Assembly (NCBI GenBank): GCA_045646905.1
Contig: JAZRLP010000030.1
Location: 1 to 64,000, forward strand
Source: RGIG4079 sp045646905
GTDB lineage: Bacteria > Bacteroidota > Bacteroidia > Bacteroidales > Muribaculaceae
Length of the DNA: 64,000 nt
Reading direction: 5' to 3'
The stretch's first letter is position 1. Every line of letters starts with the position of its first letter. This document shows, piece by piece, positions 34,530-43,654 of the stretch. Made by a program: the position numbers and the translations under genes. The notes under the pieces were generated by a model. It made no database searches and was not told the origin of the DNA. It saw only the letters and a program-made list of their open reading frames with translations.

Positions 34530-35721
34530 CGCCGTAGCTGAGGAAACGGAAATCGTGGGCGAGGGCGAAGTCGTACATTGCTTGCCAATCGCCTCCGACA
34601 AAGGCCGACACAAGTAATAATAGTGTTGATTGTGGTTGGTGGAAGTTGGTAATAATTCCTTTTACAATTTCATATTTATACCCCGGTGCAATGATTACTC
34701 GCGTTGAGGCAATGAGTGTTTCGCTTCCCGACTCGTTAAGATATTTCACTATCGCGTTAAGTGAATCGACAACCGACAAATGTGGATGCGACTCGCTATA
34801 GGGATACCATTGAGGTAACTCACCACTCCACTCATTTTGAGAGATGAGGCAACCTATATGATAAAGACTTTCAAGAGTGCGCACCGATGTTGTTCCCACA
34901 GCAAATACTCGGCGAGTCGTCGATGCAAGTTCTTCAATAAGAGCCTTTGGCACGGCAATAAACTCGCTATGCATTTCATGTTCTCCTATGCTATCACTTT
35001 TCACTGGTTGGAATGTTCCAGCACCCACATGGAGCGTGAGTTCGCGACGAGGTATTTCTCGTTGCGACACCTCTTCAAGCACTTCGGGGGTAAAGTGTAG
35101 TCCTGCAGTAGGCGCAGCTACCGAACCATCGATATGAGAATACACAGTTTGATAGTCTTTGCTATCGCTATCTTCGGTTGAACGATTGAGGTATGGTGGG
35201 ATAGGAATTTCACCTGCCGCAGCAATAATTTGAGCAAATGTAAAGGCATTATTATCCCATGAAAAACGCACTACCGAAGCATTGCCTTCTTTATTTATAC
35301 GAGTGGCAAAAAGAGTTACATCAACACCATCAATCGTGATAACAGCCGAAAGATCTCCCTGTTTCCATCGTTTTGAGTTCCCTACAAAACATAACCACGA
35401 ACACTCATCGGTCTTGGCAAAATTAACTGCATAATCAGCAGGCGAAACTGGCTCAAGGCAAAAGATTTCAATCAACGCCCCACCCTCACTTTTACGAAAA
35501 CGCAATCGGGCATTTATCACACGCGTGTTATTATAAATGAGCATAGCATCATTGGGTAACAACGAGGGCAACTCGCTGAAAATATGTTCCGAAATAGCAC
35601 CTTCGGCATTACGCACCAATAGTTTACACTTGTCGCGTTGCTCAAGAGGATGCTTTGCAATTCGTTCATCGGGAAGAGGATAATTATACTCCTCAATGCG
35701 TATATCTTTTATATTGCTCAT
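34510..35721 (-). CDS. queA: S-adenosylmethionine:tRNA ribosyltransferase-isomerase
   Basis: QueA transfers the ribosyl part of S-adenosylmethionine to preQ1-modified tRNA, giving epoxyqueuosine. The 403-residue protein opens with YNYPLPDERIAKHPLEQRD and has MLIYNNTRVINARL, the PIPPYL motif, the AAPTAGLHFT motif and the late IITNFHQPQSTLLLLVSA. At about 50 residues longer than E. coli QueA, it has small insertions, common in Bacteroidales. It has its own -7 box and converges on ruvC. Confidence 0.95.
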   Translation of the reverse strand: MSNIKDIRIEEYNYPLPDERIAKHPLEQRDKCKLLVRNAEGAISEHIFSELPSLLPNDAMLIYNNTRVINARLRFRKSEGGALIEIFCLEPVSPADYAVNFAKTDECSWLCFVGNSKRWKQGDLSAVITIDGVDVTLFATRINKEGNASVVRFSWDNNAFTFAQIIAAAGEIPIPPYLNRSTEDSDSKDYQTVYSHIDGSVAAPTAGLHFTPEVLEEVSQREIPRRELTLHVGAGTFQPVKSDSIGEHEMHSEFIAVPKALIEELASTTRRVFAVGTTSVRTLESLYHIGCLISQNEWSGELPQWYPYSESHPHLSVVDSLNAIVKYLNESGSETLIASTRVIIAPGYKYEIVKGIITNFHQPQSTLLLLVSAFVGGDWQAMYDFALAHDFRFLSYGDASLLM

Positions 35722-35741
35722 TTATTCTCAATTTTATTGTG

Positions 35742-35749
35742 CAAAGATA
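35742..35749 (-). promoter_or_regulatory. Promoter -7 box of queA
   Basis: The minus strand reads TATCTTTG, 20 bases before the queA start codon. Confidence 0.6.
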
Positions 35750-35796
35750 CGGAAAAAGCAGTATTTTTGCGTTATAAAACAAAGAATAATGATATT

Positions 35797-36840
35797 ATGG
35801 CACAAGTAGGCGATATGGTGCGCTACCTCAATGCTGTGGGTGGCGGAAAAATAGTGAGAATAGATGGAAATATGGCATATGTCGATGATGATGGATTTGA
35901 AACTCCAGTTTTGTTGCGTGAATGCGTTGTTGTAGGGTCGGCATCGGCGCCTAAACCTCAAGCAGAAAAAAAGGCTGTCAGCCCAACATTAGTTCCAGAG
36001 CAACCCAAAGCCCCCAAACCCGAAGATATTGAAGAGACCGAAGGTGGTGATATTCTCAACATTGTTCTCGCATACGAACCTGTCGAGATAAAGCACCTCA
36101 ACACCACTACCTATGATGCTTATCTTTTAAATGATTCAAACTACTATCTCTATTTCACATATCTCACTCGTGCCGATAAAGAGGGATGGATTACACGCCA
36201 TGCAGGTATTGTCGAACCTAATACCCAATTGCTCCTTTGCGAAGTTACACACCAAGATTTGCCATCTATGGACCGTGTAGCAATTCAATATGTAGCATTC
36301 AAACGCGATAAAGAGTTTGCACTCAAAGCTCCAGTTGCCGTAGAATATCGTCTTGACACCACCAAATTTTTCAAGTTGCATTGCTTCCACAAAAGTGTAT
36401 ATTTCGACACCCCTGTTATCGCTATCGACATCGTAAAAAACGATATTCCATTGCGCTCAATGGTTATCGACAGTCGTGGTCTTGAGGACGCAATGAACGC
36501 AAAGAAAAATTATAAAGACGACAAGCCTAAAGCAAAAAGTACCCCTACCCTACGCCCCGAGACTATCGTAGTTGACCTTCACATACATGAATTGCTCGAC
36601 ACCACTGCGGGATTGTCAAACACCGACATGCTTAATGTTCAACTGCGCGAATTCAATCGAGTGATGACCGACAACCTCAAATTCAAAGGTCAAAAGATAG
36701 TGTTTATTCATGGCAAAGGAGAAGGTGTATTGCGCCAAGCCGTACTACAAGAGTTAAAGAAAAAATACCCTCGTTGCCAAGCTCAAGATGCATCGTTTCG
36801 TGAATATGGATTTGGTGCTACACAAGTAACGATTCATTAA
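35797..36840 (+). CDS. DUF2027 and Smr domain protein
   Basis: With the Met of MAQVGDMVRYLN as start, the product is 347 residues. The N-terminal 50 residues form a small beta barrel-like unit (GGGKIVRIDGNMAYVDDDG), followed by a charged linker, a middle domain typical of DUF2027, and a C-terminal Smr domain at about 265-347: VVDLHIHELL and FIHGKGEGVLR. Smr domains are endonuclease modules related to the MutS2 tail. The family is found in Bacteroidetes, and its target is not known. Confidence 0.9.
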   Translation: MAQVGDMVRYLNAVGGGKIVRIDGNMAYVDDDGFETPVLLRECVVVGSASAPKPQAEKKAVSPTLVPEQPKAPKPEDIEETEGGDILNIVLAYEPVEIKHLNTTTYDAYLLNDSNYYLYFTYLTRADKEGWITRHAGIVEPNTQLLLCEVTHQDLPSMDRVAIQYVAFKRDKEFALKAPVAVEYRLDTTKFFKLHCFHKSVYFDTPVIAIDIVKNDIPLRSMVIDSRGLEDAMNAKKNYKDDKPKAKSTPTLRPETIVVDLHIHELLDTTAGLSNTDMLNVQLREFNRVMTDNLKFKGQKIVFIHGKGEGVLRQAVLQELKKKYPRCQAQDASFREYGFGATQVTIH

Positions 36841-36852
36841 TAGTCATCATCG

Positions 36853-37629
36853 ATGATACTTTGTTTTTCAGGCACAGGCAATAGCCGTTATGTAGCTCGC
36901 GAACTCGCTCAAATCCTCAACGAGCAAGTAATTGAATTGCAGGGAGAAATACTCATTTCACCCTCATCGTTTGATTACGACATGAGCAAGGAGAAACGAT
37001 TTATATGGGTGTTCCCTATATATTCGTGGGGAGTGCCACCCGTTGTTGTTGATTTCATAAAATCGGCTCCACTTAATATTCCTACCCACAATTGCCATTT
37101 TATGGTGTGCACTTGTGGCGATGACATAGGCAATGCACATAAGCATTGGCGCAAACTCATAGGCAATCGTGGTTGGTATGCTCAATGTGCCTACTCGGTG
37201 ACGATGCCCAATACCTACACTCTGATGAAGGGTTTTGATGTTGACAGCAAAGAATTGGAGCAAAAGAAACTTTCCGATGCCCCTACTCGCATTGCCGAGA
37301 TTGCCTCAAAAATCGCGACAAGTAGCAATAGCGATGATGTGGTGCGTGGCAGTTGGGCTTGGGTAAAAACAGCAATAATCTACCCCTATTTCAAACGATA
37401 CTGTATGTCGCCCCGACCATTCCATGCTACCGATAAATGCGTAGGCTGTGGCAAATGTGCCAAAACATGTCCGCTCAACAATATTTCAATGAATGACAGT
37501 CGCCCTCAATGGAGCAAAAATTGCGCACAATGCCTTCGTTGCTATCACATATGCCCACACCATGCTGTGGCCTATGGCAATGCCACCAAAGGGAAAGGAC
37601 AATACCAAGAGTTAATTCATAATTCATAA
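36853..37629 (+). CDS. EFR1-type flavodoxin-ferredoxin protein
   Basis: The 258-residue protein joins a flavodoxin-like domain (ILCFSGTGNSRYVARELA at the start) to a C-terminal ferredoxin part with two CxxCxxCxxxCP sets: CVGCGKCAKTCP and CAQCLRCYHICP. EFR1 proteins are found in anaerobes and are thought to transfer electrons between flavin and 4Fe-4S centres. The partner is unknown. It starts 12 bases after the Smr gene and 29 bases before the GNAT gene. Confidence 0.9.
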   Translation: MILCFSGTGNSRYVARELAQILNEQVIELQGEILISPSSFDYDMSKEKRFIWVFPIYSWGVPPVVVDFIKSAPLNIPTHNCHFMVCTCGDDIGNAHKHWRKLIGNRGWYAQCAYSVTMPNTYTLMKGFDVDSKELEQKKLSDAPTRIAEIASKIATSSNSDDVVRGSWAWVKTAIIYPYFKRYCMSPRPFHATDKCVGCGKCAKTCPLNNISMNDSRPQWSKNCAQCLRCYHICPHHAVAYGNATKGKGQYQELIHNS

Positions 37630-37634
37630 TTGAT
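37614..37634 (+). repeat. Heptanucleotide tandem repeat
   Basis: AATTCAT, AATTCAT and AATTGAT lie in tandem. The first two run through the end of the EFR1 gene, including its stop codon. The units resemble those before ruvC. Confidence 0.5.
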
Positions 37635-37658
37635 TTCTGCTAATATTCTCAATTCAAT

Positions 37659-38141
37659 ATGATTAGATTTGTAACACAGCGCGATGTTAAACGCATAACC
37701 GAGATTTACAACGACTATATTATCAATACCGCCATCTCGTTTGAGGTGAAACCTTTAACCGAAGAAGAAATGCGTAATCGCATTGAGTCGATACTTGCAC
37801 ATGGACCTTATCTTGTGTGGGAAGAAGATGGAGAGATTGCCGGATATTGCTATGCTCACCCATGGAAAGAACGCGCAGCATATCACAACACACTTGAAAC
37901 CACCATATATCTCGCACCAAAATATTTCCGCAAAGGGATAGGCACTAAACTCATGGACCGACTCATTACACTATGTCGTGCCGATGACAAAAAAGTGCTA
38001 ATAGCATGTATCACTGCCAACAATGAAGCGAGCATCAAAATGCATGAATCACTCGGTTTTAAACAAGCATCATATTTCTCTAAAGTGGGAGAAAAATTTG
38101 GTCAATCGCTCGATGTTATCGATATGCAACTCACTTTATAA
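37659..38141 (+). CDS. GNAT-family N-acetyltransferase
   Basis: The 160-residue protein has the GNAT fold: a substrate region near the start (YNDYIINTAISFE), the acetyl-CoA loop YFRKGIGTKLMDRLI at about residues 88-102 and NNEASIKMHESLGFK near 125-139. It most resembles the phosphinothricin/amino-acid acetyltransferase group. Substrate cannot be deduced. It is the last gene of the plus-strand run that began at 35797. Confidence 0.85.
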   Translation: MIRFVTQRDVKRITEIYNDYIINTAISFEVKPLTEEEMRNRIESILAHGPYLVWEEDGEIAGYCYAHPWKERAAYHNTLETTIYLAPKYFRKGIGTKLMDRLITLCRADDKKVLIACITANNEASIKMHESLGFKQASYFSKVGEKFGQSLDVIDMQLTL

Positions 38142-38197
38142 TTCAAGATGTATAAATACCACTAACTTGCATTTTGATATGCATAGTTCACAATAAA

Positions 38198-38239
38198 CAA
38201 GAGGTCTCTACCACATAAACTTGCGATTGAGACCTCTTG
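38198..38239. terminator. Convergent terminator between GNAT gene and surE
   Basis: CAAGAGGTCTC and GAGACCTCTTG pair perfectly. A T-rich TATATCTTTTTT follows on the plus strand. Confidence 0.75.
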
Positions 38240-38260
38240 CTATATCTTTTTTACGCTTAT

Positions 38261-39025
38261 TTATTCAAATCGGGTTTTAAATTCCTCGATTACATCCATT
38301 GCCGATTGGTCGGGGCGAGCTGGAACTATTGATGCATAGCCACGGTCGAGCCAATAATAGTCGGTATCTTCTGCTTCAGGTTCGGCATTTTTAAAATTAC
38401 CAGTCAGCAGATAAAAAGGTTTCCCTTGAGGATCCACATAGTTGGCATACTCTTCGGTCCAATAACCTCGAGCAGCGCGCACCACCTTTGCACCTTTAAT
38501 TTCACCCTTTGGGAAATTAACATTTAGGCATATATCGGCAGGAAGTCCTTGCTCAATTACTCGTTGCGTTATTGACTTCAAGAATGGTAATGTATTAGTA
38601 AAATCGGCTTCGGGCGAATGGCTCAAATAGGAATATCCTATAGATGGAATGCCAAGCATACATGTTTCAAGCACAGCACCCATTGTTCCCGAATAGATAA
38701 TGTTATTTCCGGCGTTACTACCATGATTAATACCCGAGAGCAATAGATCGGGGCGTCGTGGCACGATTGTATGCAATGCAAGTTTCACACAATCGACTGG
38801 CGTTCCATTTACCGAATAAACTTTAATGCCACCACGCTCGGGATATTCGGTTATCCTCAATGGTGTTTTCATTGACATTGCCGATGATTGTCCCGATTGC
38901 GCAGCATCGGGTGCTACGATATACACCTCGCCCATTTCTTTCACTGCTTCAGCGAGATAAAACACTCCACGAGCGTTTATTCCATCGTCGTTTGTTATTA
39001 ATATAAGTGGGTTATTTTGTTCCAT
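38261..39025 (-). CDS. surE: 5'/3'-nucleotidase SurE
   Basis: SurE is a metal-dependent nucleoside monophosphate phosphatase of the stationary-phase group. The 254-residue protein has NDDG at residues 12-15, the Asn in SGINHGSNAGNN and STGxMGAV-type ending (YSGTMGAVLE), all parts of the metal site. It starts 21 bases after the stop of the GYF_2-SUMF1 gene on the same strand. The pcm and nlpD neighbours of enterobacteria are absent. Confidence 0.93.
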   Translation of the reverse strand: MEQNNPLILITNDDGINARGVFYLAEAVKEMGEVYIVAPDAAQSGQSSAMSMKTPLRITEYPERGGIKVYSVNGTPVDCVKLALHTIVPRRPDLLLSGINHGSNAGNNIIYSGTMGAVLETCMLGIPSIGYSYLSHSPEADFTNTLPFLKSITQRVIEQGLPADICLNVNFPKGEIKGAKVVRAARGYWTEEYANYVDPQGKPFYLLTGNFKNAEPEAEDTDYYWLDRGYASIVPARPDQSAMDVIEEFKTRFE

Positions 39026-39046
39026 ATTCTTTTATTCAATAATATA

Positions 39047-40156
39047 TTATTCCATAACGATGCGAAATCCGCCTCGATTAAATCCTTTATAATAATTGGG
39101 TTCGCTCCAACTCCATGTCACTTTGCATTTGCTTTCATCGTGAAGAATACATCCACCTCTTATCTTTGCGGTTTCGCGACACCACTCCCACACATTGCCA
39201 CTCATGTCGTGAAGTCCCAATGAATTAGGCAATAATCGTCCTACAGGATGAACACTTCCGTAGGCATAATTTTCACCATACCATGCCACATCGTTAATGT
39301 TTTCACTACCACAATATCGGTAATATTCATTACCTGCTCCTTTGGCTGCATACTCCCATTGTGCTTCGGTGGGCAAATTAAATGACAATCCTGTTTTACG
39401 CGACAATTCGTTGCAGAAATTTTTAGCCTCACTCTGATTTACATAATACATTGGAAGATCAGAACCAACACCTGTCAATCGGTCGCCCGAATGTATCGCT
39501 CGTTGCTGACTTATAGAAGTTCCCATCACAGCTTCCCATTGGCTTTGAGTGATTTCATATTTACCTATATAGAAGTCGCCAACAGTGCACGCACTCCTTT
39601 TCGTACCCATTGCAAATGCACCAGCAGGCACCTTTACCATATCATTAAGCAACTCGGTAATTACAATTTTTTGAGATTCACTCACATCGGCTGACCATAT
39701 AGGGTTTTCTATCGTAGCCAAGCCGTCGTGCGATTGATCATCGGATTCACTTTTGAATATATCCAATACATTGGGGAACATAAATATCGCTACGATAATT
39801 GCAACTACTACAATTGCAACAATGGCAATAATTAAAGCTGATGATGATGCTTTTTTCTCGTTATCATATTGAGGCGGCACTGCATTGTATTGTTTACGAG
39901 GTGGCTCGTGTTGATACACGGGAGGTACTGCTCCCATTTGAGGTTTTGACTCTTCAACATAAGGAGGAGGTGGCACCATAGGAGGTTCATTTAGCTGCGA
40001 AATCAATGCACTCAATTCGGCAACTTCCATAGCCTTTACCCAATTAGACAATCCTTTATGCCACACCATAGTGTTAGGAGTCAACCCCATTGTTTTTAAT
40101 TGGTCTATTGTGAAAGGGCCTTTGCGTTCCCTATTTAAAACTACATAATATTCCAT
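39047..40156 (-). CDS. GYF_2 - membrane - SUMF1-like protein
   Basis: The 369-residue protein has an N-terminal GYF_2 domain (residues 1-50: YYVVLNRERKGPFTIDQLK), a Pro-rich linker with ESKPQMGAVPPVYQ, a membrane helix at about 105-128, and an outer SUMF1/formylglycine-generating-like domain ending GGFRIVME. The Cys pair used by formylglycine-generating enzyme near the C-terminus is not present, so sulfatase activation is unlikely; such domains also act as binding modules. It is probably a membrane-anchored sensor or binding protein. A close relative lies at 49272. Confidence 0.8.
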   Translation of the reverse strand: MEYYVVLNRERKGPFTIDQLKTMGLTPNTMVWHKGLSNWVKAMEVAELSALISQLNEPPMVPPPPYVEESKPQMGAVPPVYQHEPPRKQYNAVPPQYDNEKKASSSALIIAIVAIVVVAIIVAIFMFPNVLDIFKSESDDQSHDGLATIENPIWSADVSESQKIVITELLNDMVKVPAGAFAMGTKRSACTVGDFYIGKYEITQSQWEAVMGTSISQQRAIHSGDRLTGVGSDLPMYYVNQSEAKNFCNELSRKTGLSFNLPTEAQWEYAAKGAGNEYYRYCGSENINDVAWYGENYAYGSVHPVGRLLPNSLGLHDMSGNVWEWCRETAKIRGGCILHDESKCKVTWSWSEPNYYKGFNRGGFRIVME

Positions 40157-40288
40157 AAGTAAATATTTTATATTTTCTATTTACAAAGTTAGGTAATTTC
40201 TTTCTAAAAGAGAGTTACTTTTTTATGATTTATTTACAAATTGTGCATTATCTTCCTATCGGCTTTTTCATTTTTCCTTTTTTCTTAC

Positions 40289-40296
40289 TATCTTCG
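40289..40296 (+). promoter_or_regulatory. Promoter -7 box of the OPT transporter gene
   Basis: TATCTTCG is one base from TAnnTTTG and lies 40 bases before the start codon. Confidence 0.4.
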
Positions 40297-40335
40297 CATA
40301 TTAAATAAGAGAAAATTAACAATAACCATATCATT

Positions 40336-42321
40336 ATGCAAAAAGAAAAAGATTTAGCGGTCAATCACGATGTTGACCCTACTGAACTTCCCGAAAACGC
40401 ATTTCGCGAATTGAAAGATGGGGAAGAGTATCGCCCGGTGATGCATCCCGAGCGTAATTATGCCGAAGCTACACCCTATTCTGTTACTATGGGGTTACTT
40501 CTTGCCGTAATTTTTAGTGCTGCAGCAGCCTACTTGGGATTAAAAGTGGGACAAGTTTTTGAAGCAGCAATTCCTATTGCTATCATTGCTGTGGGATTAT
40601 CGGGAGCATTAAAGAAAAAAGATGCGCTCGGTCAAAATGTGATTATCCAATCAATCGGAGCTTGCTCGGGTGTTATCGTTGCAGGAGCTATTTTCACACT
40701 CCCAGCACTTTACATTCTTCAAGCTAAATACCCCGACCTAACAGTTAACTTCATGCAAATATTCTTGAGTTCGCTATTGGGTGGTGTATTGGGTATATTA
40801 TTCTTTATCCCATTCCGTAAATATTTTGTAAAAGATATGCACGGGAAATATCCTTTCCCCGAAGCTACTGCTACCACACAAGTGCTTATTAGCGCCGAAG
40901 GTGGCGACAAAAAGTCAAACAATGGTGGACAAGCCAAAACTCTTATCATTGCATCGCTCATTGGTGGTATCTACGACTATATCGTTGCCACATTTGGATG
41001 GTGGGCCGAAACAGTTACCACTACTGCTGCTTCATGGGGTGCTACAATCGCCGAAAAGACCAAAGTGGTATTTAGTTGCAACACCGGTGCTGCATTGCTC
41101 GGTCTTGGTTACATCGTTGGTCTTAAATATGCGTTTGTTATCTTTGCTGGTTCACTATTTGTGTGGTGGATTATCATTCCATTACTTGGCTCTTATGGTT
41201 CACCCGAAATTGCAGCAATGGATGCTCAATCAATTTTCAGCGACCACGCTCGTTTGATTGGTATCGGTGGTATTGCAATGGCTGGCATCATAGGCATCGT
41301 AAAATCATGGCCCATCATTATGCAAGCAGTAGGTCTTGCTGGTCGCGAATTTAAAGGTTCGGCAGCTAAAGCAAAAACCGTGCGTTGGCAAACCGACCTC
41401 TCAATGAAATCGGTAGTATTCTATATTGCATTGGCGCTTGTTGTAGTGTTTGTGTTCTTCTGGCTTGGTGTTATCGGCACCTTGTGGCAAGCACTTGTTG
41501 CGTGGTTGGTAGTAACTGTCATCGCATTCCTATTCACCACAGTTGCCGCTAATGCTATCGCAATCGTTGGTTCTAACCCTGTATCGGGTATGACATTGAT
41601 GACACTCATCATTGCATCGGCAATATTTGTGGGCATTGGTCTCAATGGCACATCGGGTATCGTTGCTTCAATGGTAATTGGTGGTGTTGTGTGTACAGCA
41701 CTCTCAATGGCTGGTGGCTTTGTTACCGACCTCAAAATTGGCTATTGGTTAGGTTCTACTCCTCACAAACAAGAAACATGGAAATTCCTCGGCACATTGG
41801 TATCGGCTGCTACCGTAGGTGGAGTAATCCTCGTGTTGAACAAAGTTTATGGCTTTACTGGTGACGATGCGCTCGTTGCTCCTCAAGCCAACGCTATGGC
41901 AAAAGTAATTGAACCTCTTATGATGGGTGGAGAAACACCTTGGATTCTTTATTTCGTGGGTGCTATCCTTGCACTTCTTCTCAATTGGCTCGGAGTTCCT
42001 GCTTTGGCATTCTGCCTTGGCATGTTCATTCCACTACCATTGAACACTCCTATGCTTGTGGGTGGTGCTATCGCATATTTCGTTGCAAAAAGCACTAAAG
42101 ATGAAGCTCTCAGCAAAGCTCGTCACGAACGAGGCACACTCATTTCGTCGGGTCTTATTGCTGGTGGTGCATTATTTGGTGTATTTGCTGCAATCACTAA
42201 ATTTGCCGGATTTGAATACACATCACCACTATCGGAAGGTGTATCTCAATCACTCGGATTAGTTGCTTATGCATTACTCATTTGTTACCTCATGTGGGAT
42301 AGCCGTCGCGCTAAAGCATAA
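40336..42321 (+). CDS. OPT-family oligopeptide transporter
   Basis: The 661-residue product has about 16 hydrophobic segments, as OPT transporters do. The N-terminus is soluble (about 45 residues, rich in Glu and Asp). Motifs include SVTMGLLLAVIFSAAAAYLGLKVG in pieces near the first helix, QSIGACSGVIVAGAIFTLPAL, a KYPFPEATATTQVL stretch, and late GVPALAFCLGMFIPLPLNTP. Members import peptides or peptide-like metal chelates with protons. It is followed by the MATE gene, with only 6 bases between them. Confidence 0.9.
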   Translation: MQKEKDLAVNHDVDPTELPENAFRELKDGEEYRPVMHPERNYAEATPYSVTMGLLLAVIFSAAAAYLGLKVGQVFEAAIPIAIIAVGLSGALKKKDALGQNVIIQSIGACSGVIVAGAIFTLPALYILQAKYPDLTVNFMQIFLSSLLGGVLGILFFIPFRKYFVKDMHGKYPFPEATATTQVLISAEGGDKKSNNGGQAKTLIIASLIGGIYDYIVATFGWWAETVTTTAASWGATIAEKTKVVFSCNTGAALLGLGYIVGLKYAFVIFAGSLFVWWIIIPLLGSYGSPEIAAMDAQSIFSDHARLIGIGGIAMAGIIGIVKSWPIIMQAVGLAGREFKGSAAKAKTVRWQTDLSMKSVVFYIALALVVVFVFFWLGVIGTLWQALVAWLVVTVIAFLFTTVAANAIAIVGSNPVSGMTLMTLIIASAIFVGIGLNGTSGIVASMVIGGVVCTALSMAGGFVTDLKIGYWLGSTPHKQETWKFLGTLVSAATVGGVILVLNKVYGFTGDDALVAPQANAMAKVIEPLMMGGETPWILYFVGAILALLLNWLGVPALAFCLGMFIPLPLNTPMLVGGAIAYFVAKSTKDEALSKARHERGTLISSGLIAGGALFGVFAAITKFAGFEYTSPLSEGVSQSLGLVAYALLICYLMWDSRRAKA

Positions 42322-42327
42322 TAAGAT

Positions 42328-43626
42328 TTGAAAATCAACTCTATTCATAGAGAAATACTTGCGCTGTCCATACCCTCTATAATAGCCAATATCACAACAC
42401 CACTTTTGGGAATTGTTGATGTGGCAATAGTGGGAAATTTGGGCAGTGCGGTGTTTATTGCTGCCATTGCCATAGGTAGCACAATATTCAACATGCTATA
42501 TTGGCCCTTTGCATTCTTGAGAATGGGCTCAAGTGGTATGACAGCACAAGCCTATGGAGCTAACGACAATCGCCAATGTACACTCGTTCTCTATCGCTCG
42601 CTATTGGTTGCCCTATCGGTGGGGATTACCATTATTGCTATCCAATATCTCATAGCACGATGTGCATTTTATATGATGGGAATAGGCCCAGAAGCGCTAT
42701 CGATAGCTCACGAATATTTCTCAATATGTATATGGGGAGCACCTGCGATGCTTGGCTCATTTGCCTTGTCGGGGTGGTTTATAGGTATGCAAAATTCTCG
42801 TGCCACGATGTGGACATCAATTTTCATCAACATCCTCAACATATCAACAAGCATAGCACTCGTTTATTGGTTTGACTGGGGATTTGCAGGAGTGGCAACA
42901 GGCACACTTGTAGCTCAATGGGGTGGATTTATCCTTGGCATACTGATTATAAAATTTAAATACACCATCTCTCAAGTTTCTTTTTCCGATATTCTAAAGC
43001 GCCAAGAATTAAAACGCTTTTTCTCAATAAATGCCGACATATTTCTACGCACCCTATGCCTTGTGGCTGTAACTATGTGGTTCACACGCGCCGGCGCGCA
43101 ACAGGGGAATATCATTCTTGCCGTGAATACACTCTTGATGCAACTATTCATGCTTTTTTCTTATTTCATGGATGGATTTGCCTTTGCGGGAGAAGCCATT
43201 GCGGGTAAATATATAGGAGCATCACAACCAACAGAATTGCGCAAAAGCATCGTTGCCCTATTTAAATGGGGATTGGCGATGGCGTTATTGTTCACTGCAA
43301 TATATTCAATAGGTGGCGATGATTTTCTATCGTTATTGAGTAGTGATGCGCAGGTTATAAAAGCCTCAAACGACTACTTTTATTGGGCTGTATCGATACC
43401 ATTATGTGGGTTTATGGCATTTACATGGGACGGAATATTTATAGGCGCCACACGCACACGCGCTATGCTGTTGTCAATGGCTACAGCGATGGTGTGTTTC
43501 TTCGTTATATACTTCTCCTTGTTTCCCTCAATGGGCAATCATGCTTTGTGGTTGGCATTTATCAGTTACCTCGTAATAAGAGGCTTAATTTTAAACATAA
43601 TCTACCTCCATAAACCATTATTATAG
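42328..43626 (+). CDS. MATE-family efflux protein (TTG start)
   Basis: The 432-residue protein has about 12 membrane segments in two halves, with the typical start HREILALSIPSIIANITTPL and PLLGIVDVAIVG. MATE pumps export cationic drugs or metabolites by ion exchange. The start is set by sequence: a stop codon TAA lies two codons upstream of a TTG, and the first in-frame ATG comes only after the first helix, so TTG is the only plausible start. It follows the OPT gene in an operon. Confidence 0.9.
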   Translation: MKINSIHREILALSIPSIIANITTPLLGIVDVAIVGNLGSAVFIAAIAIGSTIFNMLYWPFAFLRMGSSGMTAQAYGANDNRQCTLVLYRSLLVALSVGITIIAIQYLIARCAFYMMGIGPEALSIAHEYFSICIWGAPAMLGSFALSGWFIGMQNSRATMWTSIFINILNISTSIALVYWFDWGFAGVATGTLVAQWGGFILGILIIKFKYTISQVSFSDILKRQELKRFFSINADIFLRTLCLVAVTMWFTRAGAQQGNIILAVNTLLMQLFMLFSYFMDGFAFAGEAIAGKYIGASQPTELRKSIVALFKWGLAMALLFTAIYSIGGDDFLSLLSSDAQVIKASNDYFYWAVSIPLCGFMAFTWDGIFIGATRTRAMLLSMATAMVCFFVIYFSLFPSMGNHALWLAFISYLVIRGLILNIIYLHKPLL

Positions 43627-43654
43627 CCCTCTTACATCGCGTTATACCCAATAT